Shown piece by piece: positions 51,247-61,095 of a stretch of 64,000 nt of DNA. The notes beneath the pieces were generated by a model. That model was given only the letters and a program-made list of their open reading frames with translations. It ran no database searches and was not told where the DNA came from. The position numbers and the translations under genes are program-made. The number at the start of each line of letters is the position of its first letter. The first letter of the stretch is position 1. The stretch is taken from positions 1,984,001 through 2,048,000 of the forward strand of contig NZ_CP073092.1 of assembly GCF_030506365.1 (NCBI RefSeq). Reading direction: 5' to 3'. The DNA comes from Corynebacterium tuberculostearicum (lineage in GTDB: Bacteria; Actinomycetota; Actinomycetes; Mycobacteriales; Mycobacteriaceae).

Positions 51247-52155
51247 TCATTGCACTAAATCAGAACGGTACTTTTCCATCATCGCTTCCAGATCACGGAA
51301 CAACGCCGGGCCGTACTTCGGATGACGCAATCCGAACTCCACGCTGGCGGGTATGAAGCCGGCGGGGTTGCCAAGGTCGTGGCGGATGCCATCATGGACC
51401 ACGACGTGGACGGGGTGTCCCTCAGAAATGAGTAGATCGATGGCGTCAGTAAGCTGCAGCTCCCCGCCCTTGTCTGGTTCAATGCGGCGGAGGGCGTCGA
51501 AAATCGCGCGGTCCAAAAGGTAGCGCCCCGTGGCCACCAAATTCGACGGCGCATCCTCAACCGCAGGCTTTTCCACCATGCCCACAACCTTCTTCACGCG
51601 GGCGTCGTCAGTGGCCTCAATATCAAACACGCCGTAGCTGGAAACATGCGCGGGGTCGACCTCCACCGCCAACAACACAGAGCCGCCATGCTCCTGGCGG
51701 ACCCGGATCATCTCACTCATCGCAGCGGTAGGCTCAATGACGTCATCCGGAAGCATGACAGCAAAGTAGTCTTCATCGTCATCCAAAACAGACTCAGCCA
51801 AACCCACTGCATGCCCTAACCCCAGGGGTTTGTCCTGGGTTACAGCGACTGGGTGAATAATCTCCGCCGCGCGCTCAACCTTGGCTGCTTGCTCATCCTT
51901 GCCGCGGGCACGGAGGATTTCCACCAGATCCGGGAACCTATCAAAGTGGCGCATGACTTCGTCTTTGCTTGGCGACGTCACAATGGCTATCCGCGATGCC
52001 CCTGCCGCCGCAGCTTCTTCCGCGATCATCTCAATACCAGGGGTGTCCACCACTGGAAGCAATTCCTTGGGGACAGTCTTGGTGGCAGGTAAGAAACGAG
52101 TACCCATGCCAGCAGCTGGGACTACGACGGTGCGGACAGACAGAGAGTTAGCCAT
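51247..52155 (-). CDS. galU: UTP-glucose-1-phosphate uridylyltransferase
   Basis: 302 residues, complete. The nucleotidyltransferase signature VVVPAAGMGTRFLPATKTVP and the product loop KPLGLGHAVGLAESVLDDDE, YFAVMLPDDVIEP and GMVEKPAVEDAPSNLVATGR (sugar-phosphate binding) are all present. It makes UDP-glucose, the donor for galactan, trehalose and surface glycans, feeding the epimerase and glycosyltransferases to the right. A second, truncated copy lies at 44002-44545. It is divergent from the glycan genes, with 354 bases between. Confidence 0.96.
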   Translation of the reverse strand: MANSLSVRTVVVPAAGMGTRFLPATKTVPKELLPVVDTPGIEMIAEEAAAAGASRIAIVTSPSKDEVMRHFDRFPDLVEILRARGKDEQAAKVERAAEIIHPVAVTQDKPLGLGHAVGLAESVLDDDEDYFAVMLPDDVIEPTAAMSEMIRVRQEHGGSVLLAVEVDPAHVSSYGVFDIEATDDARVKKVVGMVEKPAVEDAPSNLVATGRYLLDRAIFDALRRIEPDKGGELQLTDAIDLLISEGHPVHVVVHDGIRHDLGNPAGFIPASVEFGLRHPKYGPALFRDLEAMMEKYRSDLVQ

Positions 52156-52509
52156 AAAACAATCGTATTACATTGAGCGCTCTGACCATGGTTACACCCT
52201 CTAGATCTCCAGCTAATAGAGATCCAAGCCGCGCCGACAACCGGGCTGCCTTCGCACACGCTCAATGAGACTCCAAACGTTTCTTTGCCCCGTATGCCAG
52301 ACGCGCTGTGACCACGCATTAGTTAGAACGCTGAACAAAAGAGGTTCGAATTCCTAGTCAGTGCATATTTGCTTAAGTCTTTGTTTATGGGACGTTGATT
52401 GACCAAGTTCTTACTAAAACCTATCTCAGGTCTCGACCTTGTCTCGCCTGTCTCACTTATGCCCAGTATCATAAAAGATCTTGGTCTAGACCAGTAAAGG
52501 ACTCTCTCT
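52156..52509. promoter_or_regulatory. Divergent intergenic region between galU and the glycan genes
   Basis: 354 bases with no coding frame of note, holding the promoters of galU (leftward) and of the 52510 gene (rightward). AAGGA sits seven bases before the 52510 ATG. Confidence 0.4.
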
Positions 52510-52896
52510 ATGAAGAAAAGATTTTTCATTCCTTTCAACGCCACTAATTGTTCCATAGCTCTTCGGCCCGAAAAGGACTTACGCTGGGCTTTTTATGCCT
52601 TCAAAATCGATTTCCCAAAGATTGAAAACCCTGAATCTTTGACAGAGTCGACTGGACTCAAATGGAGCCCCGGCCTCAACTCCCTCTACCGATATTCCAG
52701 TAGCTCTCAGGGAGGCGAAACCACGTACAACTCCCCCTTCAAACTGCCCCAAGGCTGTGACGAAGTAATCATCGAGCCCGTCCAGTGGAAGGATCGGGCT
52801 AACCCAATTCCCACCCCACCATTCGAACTAGTTGTCACGGCCAATTGGCCTGGGGCAAATGTAGTTACTATTTTTGGAGAGCCGCTTAATGACTGA
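52510..52896 (+). CDS. Protein of unknown function in the glycan locus, 128 aa
   Basis: Begins MKKRFFIPFNATNCSIALRP and is predicted to be all-beta (about eight strands; YNSPFKLPQGCDEVIIEPVQ, PFELVVTANWPGANVVTIFG). No signal peptide or membrane span. Its stop overlaps the glycosyltransferase start by eight bases, so the two proteins are probably partners. The 201-residue protein encoded after the glycosyltransferase has a similar beta character. I do not recognise the family. Confidence 0.7.
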   Translation: MKKRFFIPFNATNCSIALRPEKDLRWAFYAFKIDFPKIENPESLTESTGLKWSPGLNSLYRYSSSSQGGETTYNSPFKLPQGCDEVIIEPVQWKDRANPIPTPPFELVVTANWPGANVVTIFGEPLND

Positions 52897-54886
52897 CATT
52901 TCTGTAGTAATTGGATTCCGCGATTGGGGCGCACTCCGGCTTGAGCTAGCACTGGAGTCTATCCGTCAATCCTTTGGCCAGTTCGATGGTGAGGTTATTC
53001 TCTCTGACTTTGGCTCTACTGACCATGAAGCAAACCGCAGGCTCGCACAGCGACTGGGCGTGAAATACGTATTTACGCCGGACCAAGGTTATTGGTCTCG
53101 TTCTGAAGCTCTTAATGCAGGATTCGTGCACGCGGACGGCGAAATCCTGGTATCTACCGATGCAGACATGGTTTTCACGCCTAAGGCGTTTGAGCACATT
53201 GCCGCCGTAGCCAAACAGGATGGGCAATCTGCTTACTTCTTGCAGTGCCGGGACCTTCCCGAGGGAATGGACGATTCTTGGGTAGCTGAGCACCCCAATA
53301 GCTGGAAGGAAATGGAACGAGCTTCTCGGCTACGTCCACGCTGGGGAATGGGCGGAATGATGGCCATTCCTCGAGAAGGCTTCGACCTCATTCGTGGGTT
53401 CGATGAACGCCTTCACACCTACGGCGGTGAGGATCTCGATTTCGCGCAACGCGCCCGTCGAGCTGGATACAGGACGGTCTGGATAGATGACCCCGAGGTG
53501 CGCATGTACCACATGTGGCACCCCAAAACGATCAACACTGTTAATCAAACCGACGAAGGAAGAGAAGCCGTACGCTTCAACAGGTCCGTCGTCCACCACG
53601 ACAAGTCGTTCGTACGAAATACCAATCAGTGGAAACATCGCCGTGGCGACGAGAACCCGGCGGTATCGGTGGCCATTTCCACATATAACCGCGCAGATTT
53701 CCTTAGAGAAACGATTCTCTCGGTACTTAACCAAACGATGCAGGATTTCGAAATCGTAATCGTCGACGATGGCGGCTCTGACCACACGAAGCAGGTTGTA
53801 GACGAATTTAACGACTCCCGAATTAAGTACTATTGGCAAGAAAATCAAGGGATCTCGGCTGCACGAAACCTTGCAGCCGAGAAAAGCACTGGCTTCTACA
53901 CTGCCGTCATCGATGATGATGATCTCATGCACCCTAACCGGCTCCAATGGCAGCTCGAGGGAATCGAGGCCGGCGCCGTTGGCAACGTTGGCTGCTTCAT
54001 CAACTTTGAGCACGACGACGGAACAATGCAGCTCTTCGTGGGTAAGAATCCTACCGCGGAGCGTTCCATTCCTACTGGTTCCGCACCGGGTCATGGTACT
54101 TGGATGCTGCAAACAGACGTCATTCGAAAGCTAAAATATGACACCTCTCTTTCTAGCGGCGTAGACAACAATTTCTTCCTTCGCTTGCTCCGCTCGGGCT
54201 ACAAAGTAACCCACACAGGCAAGCCCCTCACGCTTCGCCGTATGCATTCAAGCCAGGTAACTAATACCGACGTAGGCAATCAAACGCGTGCAGCCGCAGA
54301 AACTCTCAACTTCCTGCGCTGGCGATATGACGAAGCACAGCGCAAAATCGCTGAAGAACGGGCCAATGCCACACCACAGTGGCCAAAGATTGGTGACAAG
54401 AAGGAGATGCTGGAGGAAGCACGCCGCTATCTCCCCGATCACCTCAGCACCAAGAATTTAATCGTCACCTCGCCCCTACCCCAAGCGGAATGGACCGGCC
54501 AAGTAACTGCCACGAAGGTCCATTTACTAAAGCACGGGGAAGACGAAGCCGAGGAAGTCATCACCGACGTTTCGATCATTCTCACCGCTAGCTACGAAGA
54601 TATGGTTAAGCTGCGCCAAAGTGGGGCCGAATTCAGTGTTGCTCTGGCGGACGGAGATGCACCTAGTGATCCGTTAAATGTACTAGCAAACGGAATCATT
54701 CCTTCCCTGAATACCAGCAAGCCCGATGCAGTATTTGCACTATTCGTCCGGCTCGCACCGGAAGACAAGTTCGACGTGTTCGTAGGCGACCATGGCTTGA
54801 TCGCCGACAAGTTCAACACTCTAGAGAACAAAGCCAACGCGTTTGTAGTAGGACCGAAGCACTTCGAGGCAGATAATGAAGTTTAA
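52889..54886 (+). CDS. Two-domain GT2 glycosyltransferase
   Basis: 665 residues from MTDISVVIGFRDWGALRLEL, GGAG nine bases upstream. The N-terminal GT2 domain (about 1-230) has LSDFGSTDHEANRRLAQRLG, the metal site VSTDADMVFTPKAFEHI and GMGGMMAIPREGFDLIRGFD (acceptor side). The second GT2 domain (about 255-470) has AISTYNRADFLRETILSVLN, IVIVDDGGSDHTKQVVDEFN and AVIDDDDLMHPNRLQWQLEG. The last 150 residues are beta-rich. Two catalytic domains in one chain, as in synthases of alternating polysaccharides, suggest it adds two sugars in turn. No membrane segment, so it acts at the inner membrane face. Flanked by two unknown partner genes with overlapping ends. Confidence 0.9.
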   Translation: MTDISVVIGFRDWGALRLELALESIRQSFGQFDGEVILSDFGSTDHEANRRLAQRLGVKYVFTPDQGYWSRSEALNAGFVHADGEILVSTDADMVFTPKAFEHIAAVAKQDGQSAYFLQCRDLPEGMDDSWVAEHPNSWKEMERASRLRPRWGMGGMMAIPREGFDLIRGFDERLHTYGGEDLDFAQRARRAGYRTVWIDDPEVRMYHMWHPKTINTVNQTDEGREAVRFNRSVVHHDKSFVRNTNQWKHRRGDENPAVSVAISTYNRADFLRETILSVLNQTMQDFEIVIVDDGGSDHTKQVVDEFNDSRIKYYWQENQGISAARNLAAEKSTGFYTAVIDDDDLMHPNRLQWQLEGIEAGAVGNVGCFINFEHDDGTMQLFVGKNPTAERSIPTGSAPGHGTWMLQTDVIRKLKYDTSLSSGVDNNFFLRLLRSGYKVTHTGKPLTLRRMHSSQVTNTDVGNQTRAAAETLNFLRWRYDEAQRKIAEERANATPQWPKIGDKKEMLEEARRYLPDHLSTKNLIVTSPLPQAEWTGQVTATKVHLLKHGEDEAEEVITDVSIILTASYEDMVKLRQSGAEFSVALADGDAPSDPLNVLANGIIPSLNTSKPDAVFALFVRLAPEDKFDVFVGDHGLIADKFNTLENKANAFVVGPKHFEADNEV

Positions 54887-55481
54887 ACGAATTCAGGAAC
54901 CAGGAAACCGAACTGGCTACGAAGCCGTTCTCTCGGAATACGACTCTATTCCCCCGAGCAACAAAGTCATCATTGATGAATTGCCGGAAAAGATTGACCC
55001 GAACCGCGAGGCCATTGCGCTATATCTCATCTTTGGAAAGTGGGTAGGTTCTGATTTCGCAGTCCCGCAGTGGATGTCCCCTCATACCGGTGAAACCATT
55101 GCGCGGGCAGCATCTCCTATCACTGTTAACCCAACGCCTTTTGAGTACTACCCAAAGGGCCTTCCTATAGGCAACCGAGACCTCTTATGCACCGACTCAG
55201 TCGAGGTTGGCAACGAGCAAAGTACGGTTTCAGTCCTTCCCGCTCACTCTTGGTCCGGCGCAGTGAGAGGTTTCGATTCGCTCATGGTTTCTTCTAACGC
55301 CTTTGTGTTTCAGGAAACCCCCGAAGACGTAGCCCCGCTAGTAGGAATCGCCGTTCTTTTCGCTGAGGATCTGAACGCTGATTCTGTGTGTGTCCGAGCT
55401 AATCTTGCCGAAAGTGAAGAGAACCGAATAGCCGAGCTTCTATCAAGCGTCCGCTTGGGTTTTAAGGCTACACAGGGCTAA
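54876..55481 (+). CDS. Protein of unknown function in the glycan locus, 201 aa
   Basis: Starts MKFKRIQEPGNRTGYEAVLS, overlapping the glycosyltransferase stop by 11 bases. A beta-rich fold (ALYLIFGKWVGSDFAVPQWM, TVSVLPAHSWSGAVRGFDSL, VAPLVGIAVLFAEDLNADSV), no signal peptide, no known motif. Context suggests an assistant of the two-domain glycosyltransferase. A strong terminator follows, closing the three-gene unit. Confidence 0.7.
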   Translation: MKFKRIQEPGNRTGYEAVLSEYDSIPPSNKVIIDELPEKIDPNREAIALYLIFGKWVGSDFAVPQWMSPHTGETIARAASPITVNPTPFEYYPKGLPIGNRDLLCTDSVEVGNEQSTVSVLPAHSWSGAVRGFDSLMVSSNAFVFQETPEDVAPLVGIAVLFAEDLNADSVCVRANLAESEENRIAELLSSVRLGFKATQG

Positions 55482-55493
55482 CCGCACAAAAAT

Positions 55494-55525
55494 AAGGGCT
55501 CTCGCAAGTTCTAGCGAGAGCCCTT
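55494..55525. terminator. Strong bidirectional terminator
   Basis: AAGGGCTCTCGC pairs perfectly with GCGAGAGCCCTT around an eight-base loop. It serves the rightward glycosyltransferase unit and the leftward epimerase gene. Confidence 0.92.
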
Positions 55526-55529
55526 AACT

Positions 55530-56795
<1,266 letters not shown>

Positions 56796-57854
56796 ATGTA
56801 CTATGACTACGTGAGCTACGATCCTAGAAACCTAATTGCTTTGGTAAATGACGAAATTTTGAAACCAAAGCTGCCAATCAATACTTATGACCGGATTAAG
56901 TCCCGCACAAAACTTATGCTGGGCGAAGCGAGGTCCCGCGGCTGGGAGACCCAAAAAGTTAAAGACGGCACATGGATATTTTTGAATAACGGTAAAACGG
57001 TGGGAGGAACCGTTTACCACGGCCCTTCTACCCAGAGCATGTTCGCTAGAAGAGTTTCCAACGACAAACAGGCCACAAAATTGACCCTTCAAGCCAATAA
57101 CGTGCCGACGCCTAACGGCCAGAAGTTCAATTCAGCCACTAAGGCTGAGGCCCTCGAATATTTTAAGGCGCAAGATCGCCCTGTCGTGGTTAAACCGAAT
57201 GGCGGTACCCGAGGGCGAGGCGTGTCTCTCAATATCAAAGATACCGAGTCGTTTGAAAAAGCTTGGACTAAAGCAGCTGACAGCGGCTACGGCGATGAAA
57301 TTGTAATCGAAGAATACTTCGCTGGTTTCGACATTCGCGTCTTAGTCATCGGTGGCCGTGTACGCGTTGCTTGCTCTAGGCTAAACGCATTTGTAGTAGG
57401 TGACGGGAAGCATACGGTTCAAGAACTGGTGGATCTCGAGCTCCGACGCCGACAGGCCGATGCTTACCTAAAATCTACGGAGATCAACATAGATGAAGAT
57501 TGGCTAGCCGAAAGCCCTTGGACACTCGAGCAAGTGCCCGAGCACGGCGAAGTAGTCGTTCTAAATCCAATATCCTCCGTAGGTGGAGGCGGCTTCACGC
57601 TTAATGTCATCGATAAAATTTCTCGTCAACACATCGCGGTTGCGGAGCGCGCTGCTCGGGCTTTCCCAGGAACGGGAACAGTGGGAGTAGACATTTTCAC
57701 CTCTTCCCTACAGCCTGACGCCGACATCACAGTTCTAGAAATCAATACGCAGCCTTTCTTCGACATTCACCACTATGTAAGTTACGGAGAGCCTGTTAAT
57801 GCGGCTAGCTATATTGTCGACCAGATCGAGCGAACACAGCTGCTCTACTCTTAG
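56796..57854 (+). CDS. ATP-grasp ligase 1
   Basis: 352 residues. The ATP-grasp fold resembles cyanophycin synthetase and GshAB: the ATP-binding lysine strand VVVKPNGGTRGRGVSLN (about 131-147), the VIEEYFAGFDIRVLVIGGRV segment, VGDGKHTVQELVD and the metal-ligand strand GVDIFTSSLQPDADITVLEI followed by NTQPF. The N-terminal part (about 1-75) is a separate substrate-recognition region. Such enzymes join a carboxylate to an amino group through an acyl phosphate, here probably attaching amino acids. A paralogue follows at 58023. The ribosome-binding site is weak (GCGAGAA). Confidence 0.85.
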   Translation: MYYDYVSYDPRNLIALVNDEILKPKLPINTYDRIKSRTKLMLGEARSRGWETQKVKDGTWIFLNNGKTVGGTVYHGPSTQSMFARRVSNDKQATKLTLQANNVPTPNGQKFNSATKAEALEYFKAQDRPVVVKPNGGTRGRGVSLNIKDTESFEKAWTKAADSGYGDEIVIEEYFAGFDIRVLVIGGRVRVACSRLNAFVVGDGKHTVQELVDLELRRRQADAYLKSTEINIDEDWLAESPWTLEQVPEHGEVVVLNPISSVGGGGFTLNVIDKISRQHIAVAERAARAFPGTGTVGVDIFTSSLQPDADITVLEINTQPFFDIHHYVSYGEPVNAASYIVDQIERTQLLYS

Positions 57855-58022
57855 GCACTAGTTAAGACTCTAGGCTTTGCTGGGTCGGCGTAACACCGCT
57901 GAACCTCTGCACTGCCTCGGGCTTAATAGTGAGAACCAAGGCGAACTAACTTGTCAGCCTGCCCTCGTTGCTAGAATCTGTGCGATAAGCAACCCACTCC
58001 TAGCTCAGATGATTGGAACTAC

Positions 58023-59186
58023 ATGCGTACCGAGCACCTAAACCATATTCTGGACTCTCTGCCCAGCCTTGAACAAAATTATTGGCAAGATGGCTACACC
58101 ACAGGCATTCACAACGCGTGGATTCGGACTGTCCGCCGCTCGGGGCGCAACTTCCATATTGACCGCTCGAAAAAGAACCGTCCGTATATCACTCTAAAGG
58201 ATTCTGCAGATGAACCCATCGGAGTAGTTACTCCTTGGAACGTACCTACCTGCACTAAGACAGCTGGGCGAATCTGCCAGAACAAAATAAAAACACAAAA
58301 AATCCTGCACACTGCTGGCATTAATGTTCCCTGGTACCAGGTTTTTGGACCGGACGAGGCTGACAAAGCCTTCGACACCGCTTTTGCTCAAGGCCGGAGG
58401 GAAGTTGTGGTCAAAGCACCAAGCTTCTCCCAAGGTCTCGGAGTTTTTCTCAACGTTACTGAACAGGACTTCAAAGAGCGCTTCCACGAATGCGTGGAGA
58501 TGCAAAAGGAACGAAAGCGAGAGCCCTCGGTAATTGTCCAAGAAATGGTTGACGGCTTTGAATTGCGCGTCACCGTTGTGGAGGGAGAGTTTTTCGGTTC
58601 AATCATCCGAATCCCTGCCTACGTTACCGGCGACGGAACCCACAATATCGAAGAACTGATGGCGCTTAAGAATGAAGAGCGTCAGAAGGACCGCGCACGA
58701 AGCAAGCGGCTTCTTCGCCGAAACGCGAACATGGAAGCGTTCATGCGATCCAATTCAATGTCTTTCTCCGATGTTCCCGAAGCAGGAGAACGCGTTCTCC
58801 TCAGCGCAATCTCTAATATTTCTTTCGGTGCTGAAACTGCAAACATCACCGATATCATTTCGGAGGAAATTAGGGACATCGCTGTTCGAGCAGTTGCCGC
58901 GATTCCGGGTCTATACACTGGCGGCGTCGATATCATGGTGCGTAGTTTGAAAGACGACATGCCACGAGTTTTGGAAGTCAACTCTTTCCCTCACGCGACA
59001 TCCTTTATCTACCCCACTTACGGGGAATCTATAAACCCCATCGCGCACTATCTGGACTCGTACTACGCCCAGCACAAGTTTGCAAAAGGCACAGAAGAGA
59101 CCTTCTCATTGAAAGAAAAGCAAATGCTTTCCTCTCGCCATGACTTCTGCAAACTAAAGCTGCAGCTATTTCCCACCGAAGACTAA
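58023..59186 (+). CDS. ATP-grasp ligase 2
   Basis: 387 residues, paralogous to the enzyme at 56796. VVVKAPSFSQGLGVFLNVTE (ATP-binding strand), VIVQEMVDGFELRVTVVEGE, TGDGTHNIEELMALKNEERQ and VDIMVRSLKDDMPRVLEVNS are all conserved. It differs in the N-terminal region and has a C-terminal helical tail. Two tandem ligases of one family commonly act in sequence, so a short peptide or two amide bonds may be made. The ribosome-binding site is weak. A hairpin follows. Confidence 0.85.
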   Translation: MRTEHLNHILDSLPSLEQNYWQDGYTTGIHNAWIRTVRRSGRNFHIDRSKKNRPYITLKDSADEPIGVVTPWNVPTCTKTAGRICQNKIKTQKILHTAGINVPWYQVFGPDEADKAFDTAFAQGRREVVVKAPSFSQGLGVFLNVTEQDFKERFHECVEMQKERKREPSVIVQEMVDGFELRVTVVEGEFFGSIIRIPAYVTGDGTHNIEELMALKNEERQKDRARSKRLLRRNANMEAFMRSNSMSFSDVPEAGERVLLSAISNISFGAETANITDIISEEIRDIAVRAVAAIPGLYTGGVDIMVRSLKDDMPRVLEVNSFPHATSFIYPTYGESINPIAHYLDSYYAQHKFAKGTEETFSLKEKQMLSSRHDFCKLKLQLFPTED

Positions 59187-59192
59187 AAGTAA

Positions 59193-59227
59193 GGCCGGTG
59201 AGCATGAGCACATCATGTTCACCGACC
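59193..59227. terminator. Hairpin between convergent genes
   Basis: GGCCGGTGAGCATGA pairs with TCATGTTCACCGACC (13 of 15 positions Watson-Crick, the rest wobble or mismatch). It probably terminates the ATP-grasp transcript and the convergent asparagine-synthase-like gene. Confidence 0.7.
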
Positions 59228-59239
59228 TACAGCCTTGGG

Positions 59240-61087
59240 CTAATCATCTTTCGCCGCTAGCCATTCCTTCCGCAGCCAACGATCAGCCACGTACAAACGC
59301 CAAATGAATTTCACGATCTCTCTTTGAGACGACTTTTCGGGAACGATAAGTTCTCCGTTCGCGGCCGCTTCCAGGATATTCCCAAATTCGGGAGTGACCT
59401 TTGAAATGAGCAGAGCCCAGTTAGCAGATTCCACCAGCTCTTTGGCCATCTGAACGGCCACAGCCTTGGTGTACTCTATCGCTTTTGAATCTTTAAGCCG
59501 AGGATCCACCTGTAGGAATTCATCGCTCTCATGAGCAGGAACTTCAGCATATCGCTCGGCAAAGGAATCTTCTCCAAGATTCTCCACCGGACCAGCACTC
59601 TCAAACCGCCATTTATTGCCGTTGGACAAAGGAATTCGGTTCGCTTCGGGCCAAATCATTTCTAAGGCCCTAAAGAGAACACGCTGTGAAACCTTCTCTG
59701 ACATCGTCATAGCGTCAGAAATCGCAGCGACCTCTTCATCAGCAATTGGATAAGCAATGACTGCATCACGCTCGTAAAGGTTAATGTGTGCATGCAACCA
59801 ACGTCCCGACCTAAAGTTTCGGGCAAAGAGATACAAGTACTCGAGGTCGATAGACGTCTCTACTTCACGCTGCCATTGTTCAAGGAAATAAGCGTACTGC
59901 GCTCGGATTCCCTCGTTTACGAACCACCCGGCTTGTCGTCGCAAAGCGTTTTGCAAGCCCGACCCAGAATAGTGCAGCTTCTTTGCCTGACCGCCCTTCA
60001 TTAGTGGCCACTGCCCCAGCATGATTGCGTCACCGGCAACGCGCGGCGAGGAGCCATAATAAATAGAAGTATGCGGTTCAGAAGCCGGGATGCCATCAGA
60101 CATGAGAATTGTTCGATCAACCTTTTCCGCCAAGCTTGACCGATCAACTGGGGCTGGTGCAGTTACTTCCAAGTTCTTTTTAGCTGCTCGGCACAAATTA
60201 TGCGCCACTCGGACTTCTTCATCATTCGGCTTGCCAAAGGTTACCCCATAGACAGATTGCTCCGAGTCCTTAACTAATCCGAGCAATAGCCGGCTGTCTT
60301 TACCGCCACTCATTCGTAGTTGAACGTTCTTGCCCGAAAAATTCGCTAATGCTCTCTGAGTAGAGGCCTTTAGCGCGTCGGCAAGTGCTTCAGCTGCTTC
60401 CTCTTCAGAGTGAAGGTTTGGGAGGTTCGCGATTAGACCTGCTGGACGAGGAATAATCTTTACTTCTCCGGCCTCAATCGCTAGTGCCTCGTCCACTGCA
60501 ATTGTAGATACCCCTTCAAACGGAGAAACAGCATCGAGGTTAAACCCAAACATCAAATACTGATCTAAAAAGTCAGTTTCCAATGCCACTGGAGAAGATT
60601 CGCCCTCCGCTCTTGCTACTGCAGCAAGAAGCGGCCGGTTGCTGGCGAAAACATAATCTTCCGTCTCCGCATAATGTACCGCTTCTAGAGCCGGAATTGT
60701 GTTCCATAGTATGACGCGATCGCGATAGCGCTCACCCCAGATCGCCGTATAGCTGCCCCAAACAGGATCGGTGTAAACAACCTCGCCGCCACGCCTGGAC
60801 ACCTTCTCTAACAGGAGCTCGGAAACATCCTGGCCGCTCGAATGCGCCCACCAGTCTTTCTTTGCGACGACGCGGTTCGACTCGTTCTTCCTTTTCCACA
60901 CGCCTATAGAGGCAGTCCCATGCTGTCCCGGTGTGGAAACTTTTATTTCACTGCGATAGTGATCACTGACCAAACTGCGGTATTTCTGGAAGCACCGCCG
61001 TAGCAGTTCGGAATTATGCTCTGCAAGGTCGTCAGAAACGGTAGAGCGAAGCTTCTTCTTAGGCACCGCCAAAAGGTAAATGGACAT
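59240..61087 (-). CDS. Asparagine synthase-like amidotransferase without glutaminase Cys
   Basis: 615 residues. The C-terminal synthetase domain has the PP-loop SGGKDSRLLLGLVKDSEQSV (Ser260 onward). The N-terminal domain (about 1-210) has the shape of a class II glutaminase but begins MSIYLLAVPKKKLRST, with no Cys at position 2, so it cannot use glutamine as usual. It may use free ammonia or another amine, or act as an adenylating ligase, as in lasso-peptide and carbapenam synthetases. Eight bases separate it from the upstream glycosyltransferase, so they share an operon. A role in making an amide in the surface polymer is inferred. Confidence 0.85.
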   Translation of the reverse strand: MSIYLLAVPKKKLRSTVSDDLAEHNSELLRRCFQKYRSLVSDHYRSEIKVSTPGQHGTASIGVWKRKNESNRVVAKKDWWAHSSGQDVSELLLEKVSRRGGEVVYTDPVWGSYTAIWGERYRDRVILWNTIPALEAVHYAETEDYVFASNRPLLAAVARAEGESSPVALETDFLDQYLMFGFNLDAVSPFEGVSTIAVDEALAIEAGEVKIIPRPAGLIANLPNLHSEEEAAEALADALKASTQRALANFSGKNVQLRMSGGKDSRLLLGLVKDSEQSVYGVTFGKPNDEEVRVAHNLCRAAKKNLEVTAPAPVDRSSLAEKVDRTILMSDGIPASEPHTSIYYGSSPRVAGDAIMLGQWPLMKGGQAKKLHYSGSGLQNALRRQAGWFVNEGIRAQYAYFLEQWQREVETSIDLEYLYLFARNFRSGRWLHAHINLYERDAVIAYPIADEEVAAISDAMTMSEKVSQRVLFRALEMIWPEANRIPLSNGNKWRFESAGPVENLGEDSFAERYAEVPAHESDEFLQVDPRLKDSKAIEYTKAVAVQMAKELVESANWALLISKVTPEFGNILEAAANGELIVPEKSSQREIVKFIWRLYVADRWLRKEWLAAKDD

Positions 61088-61095
61088 CCTAGCTC

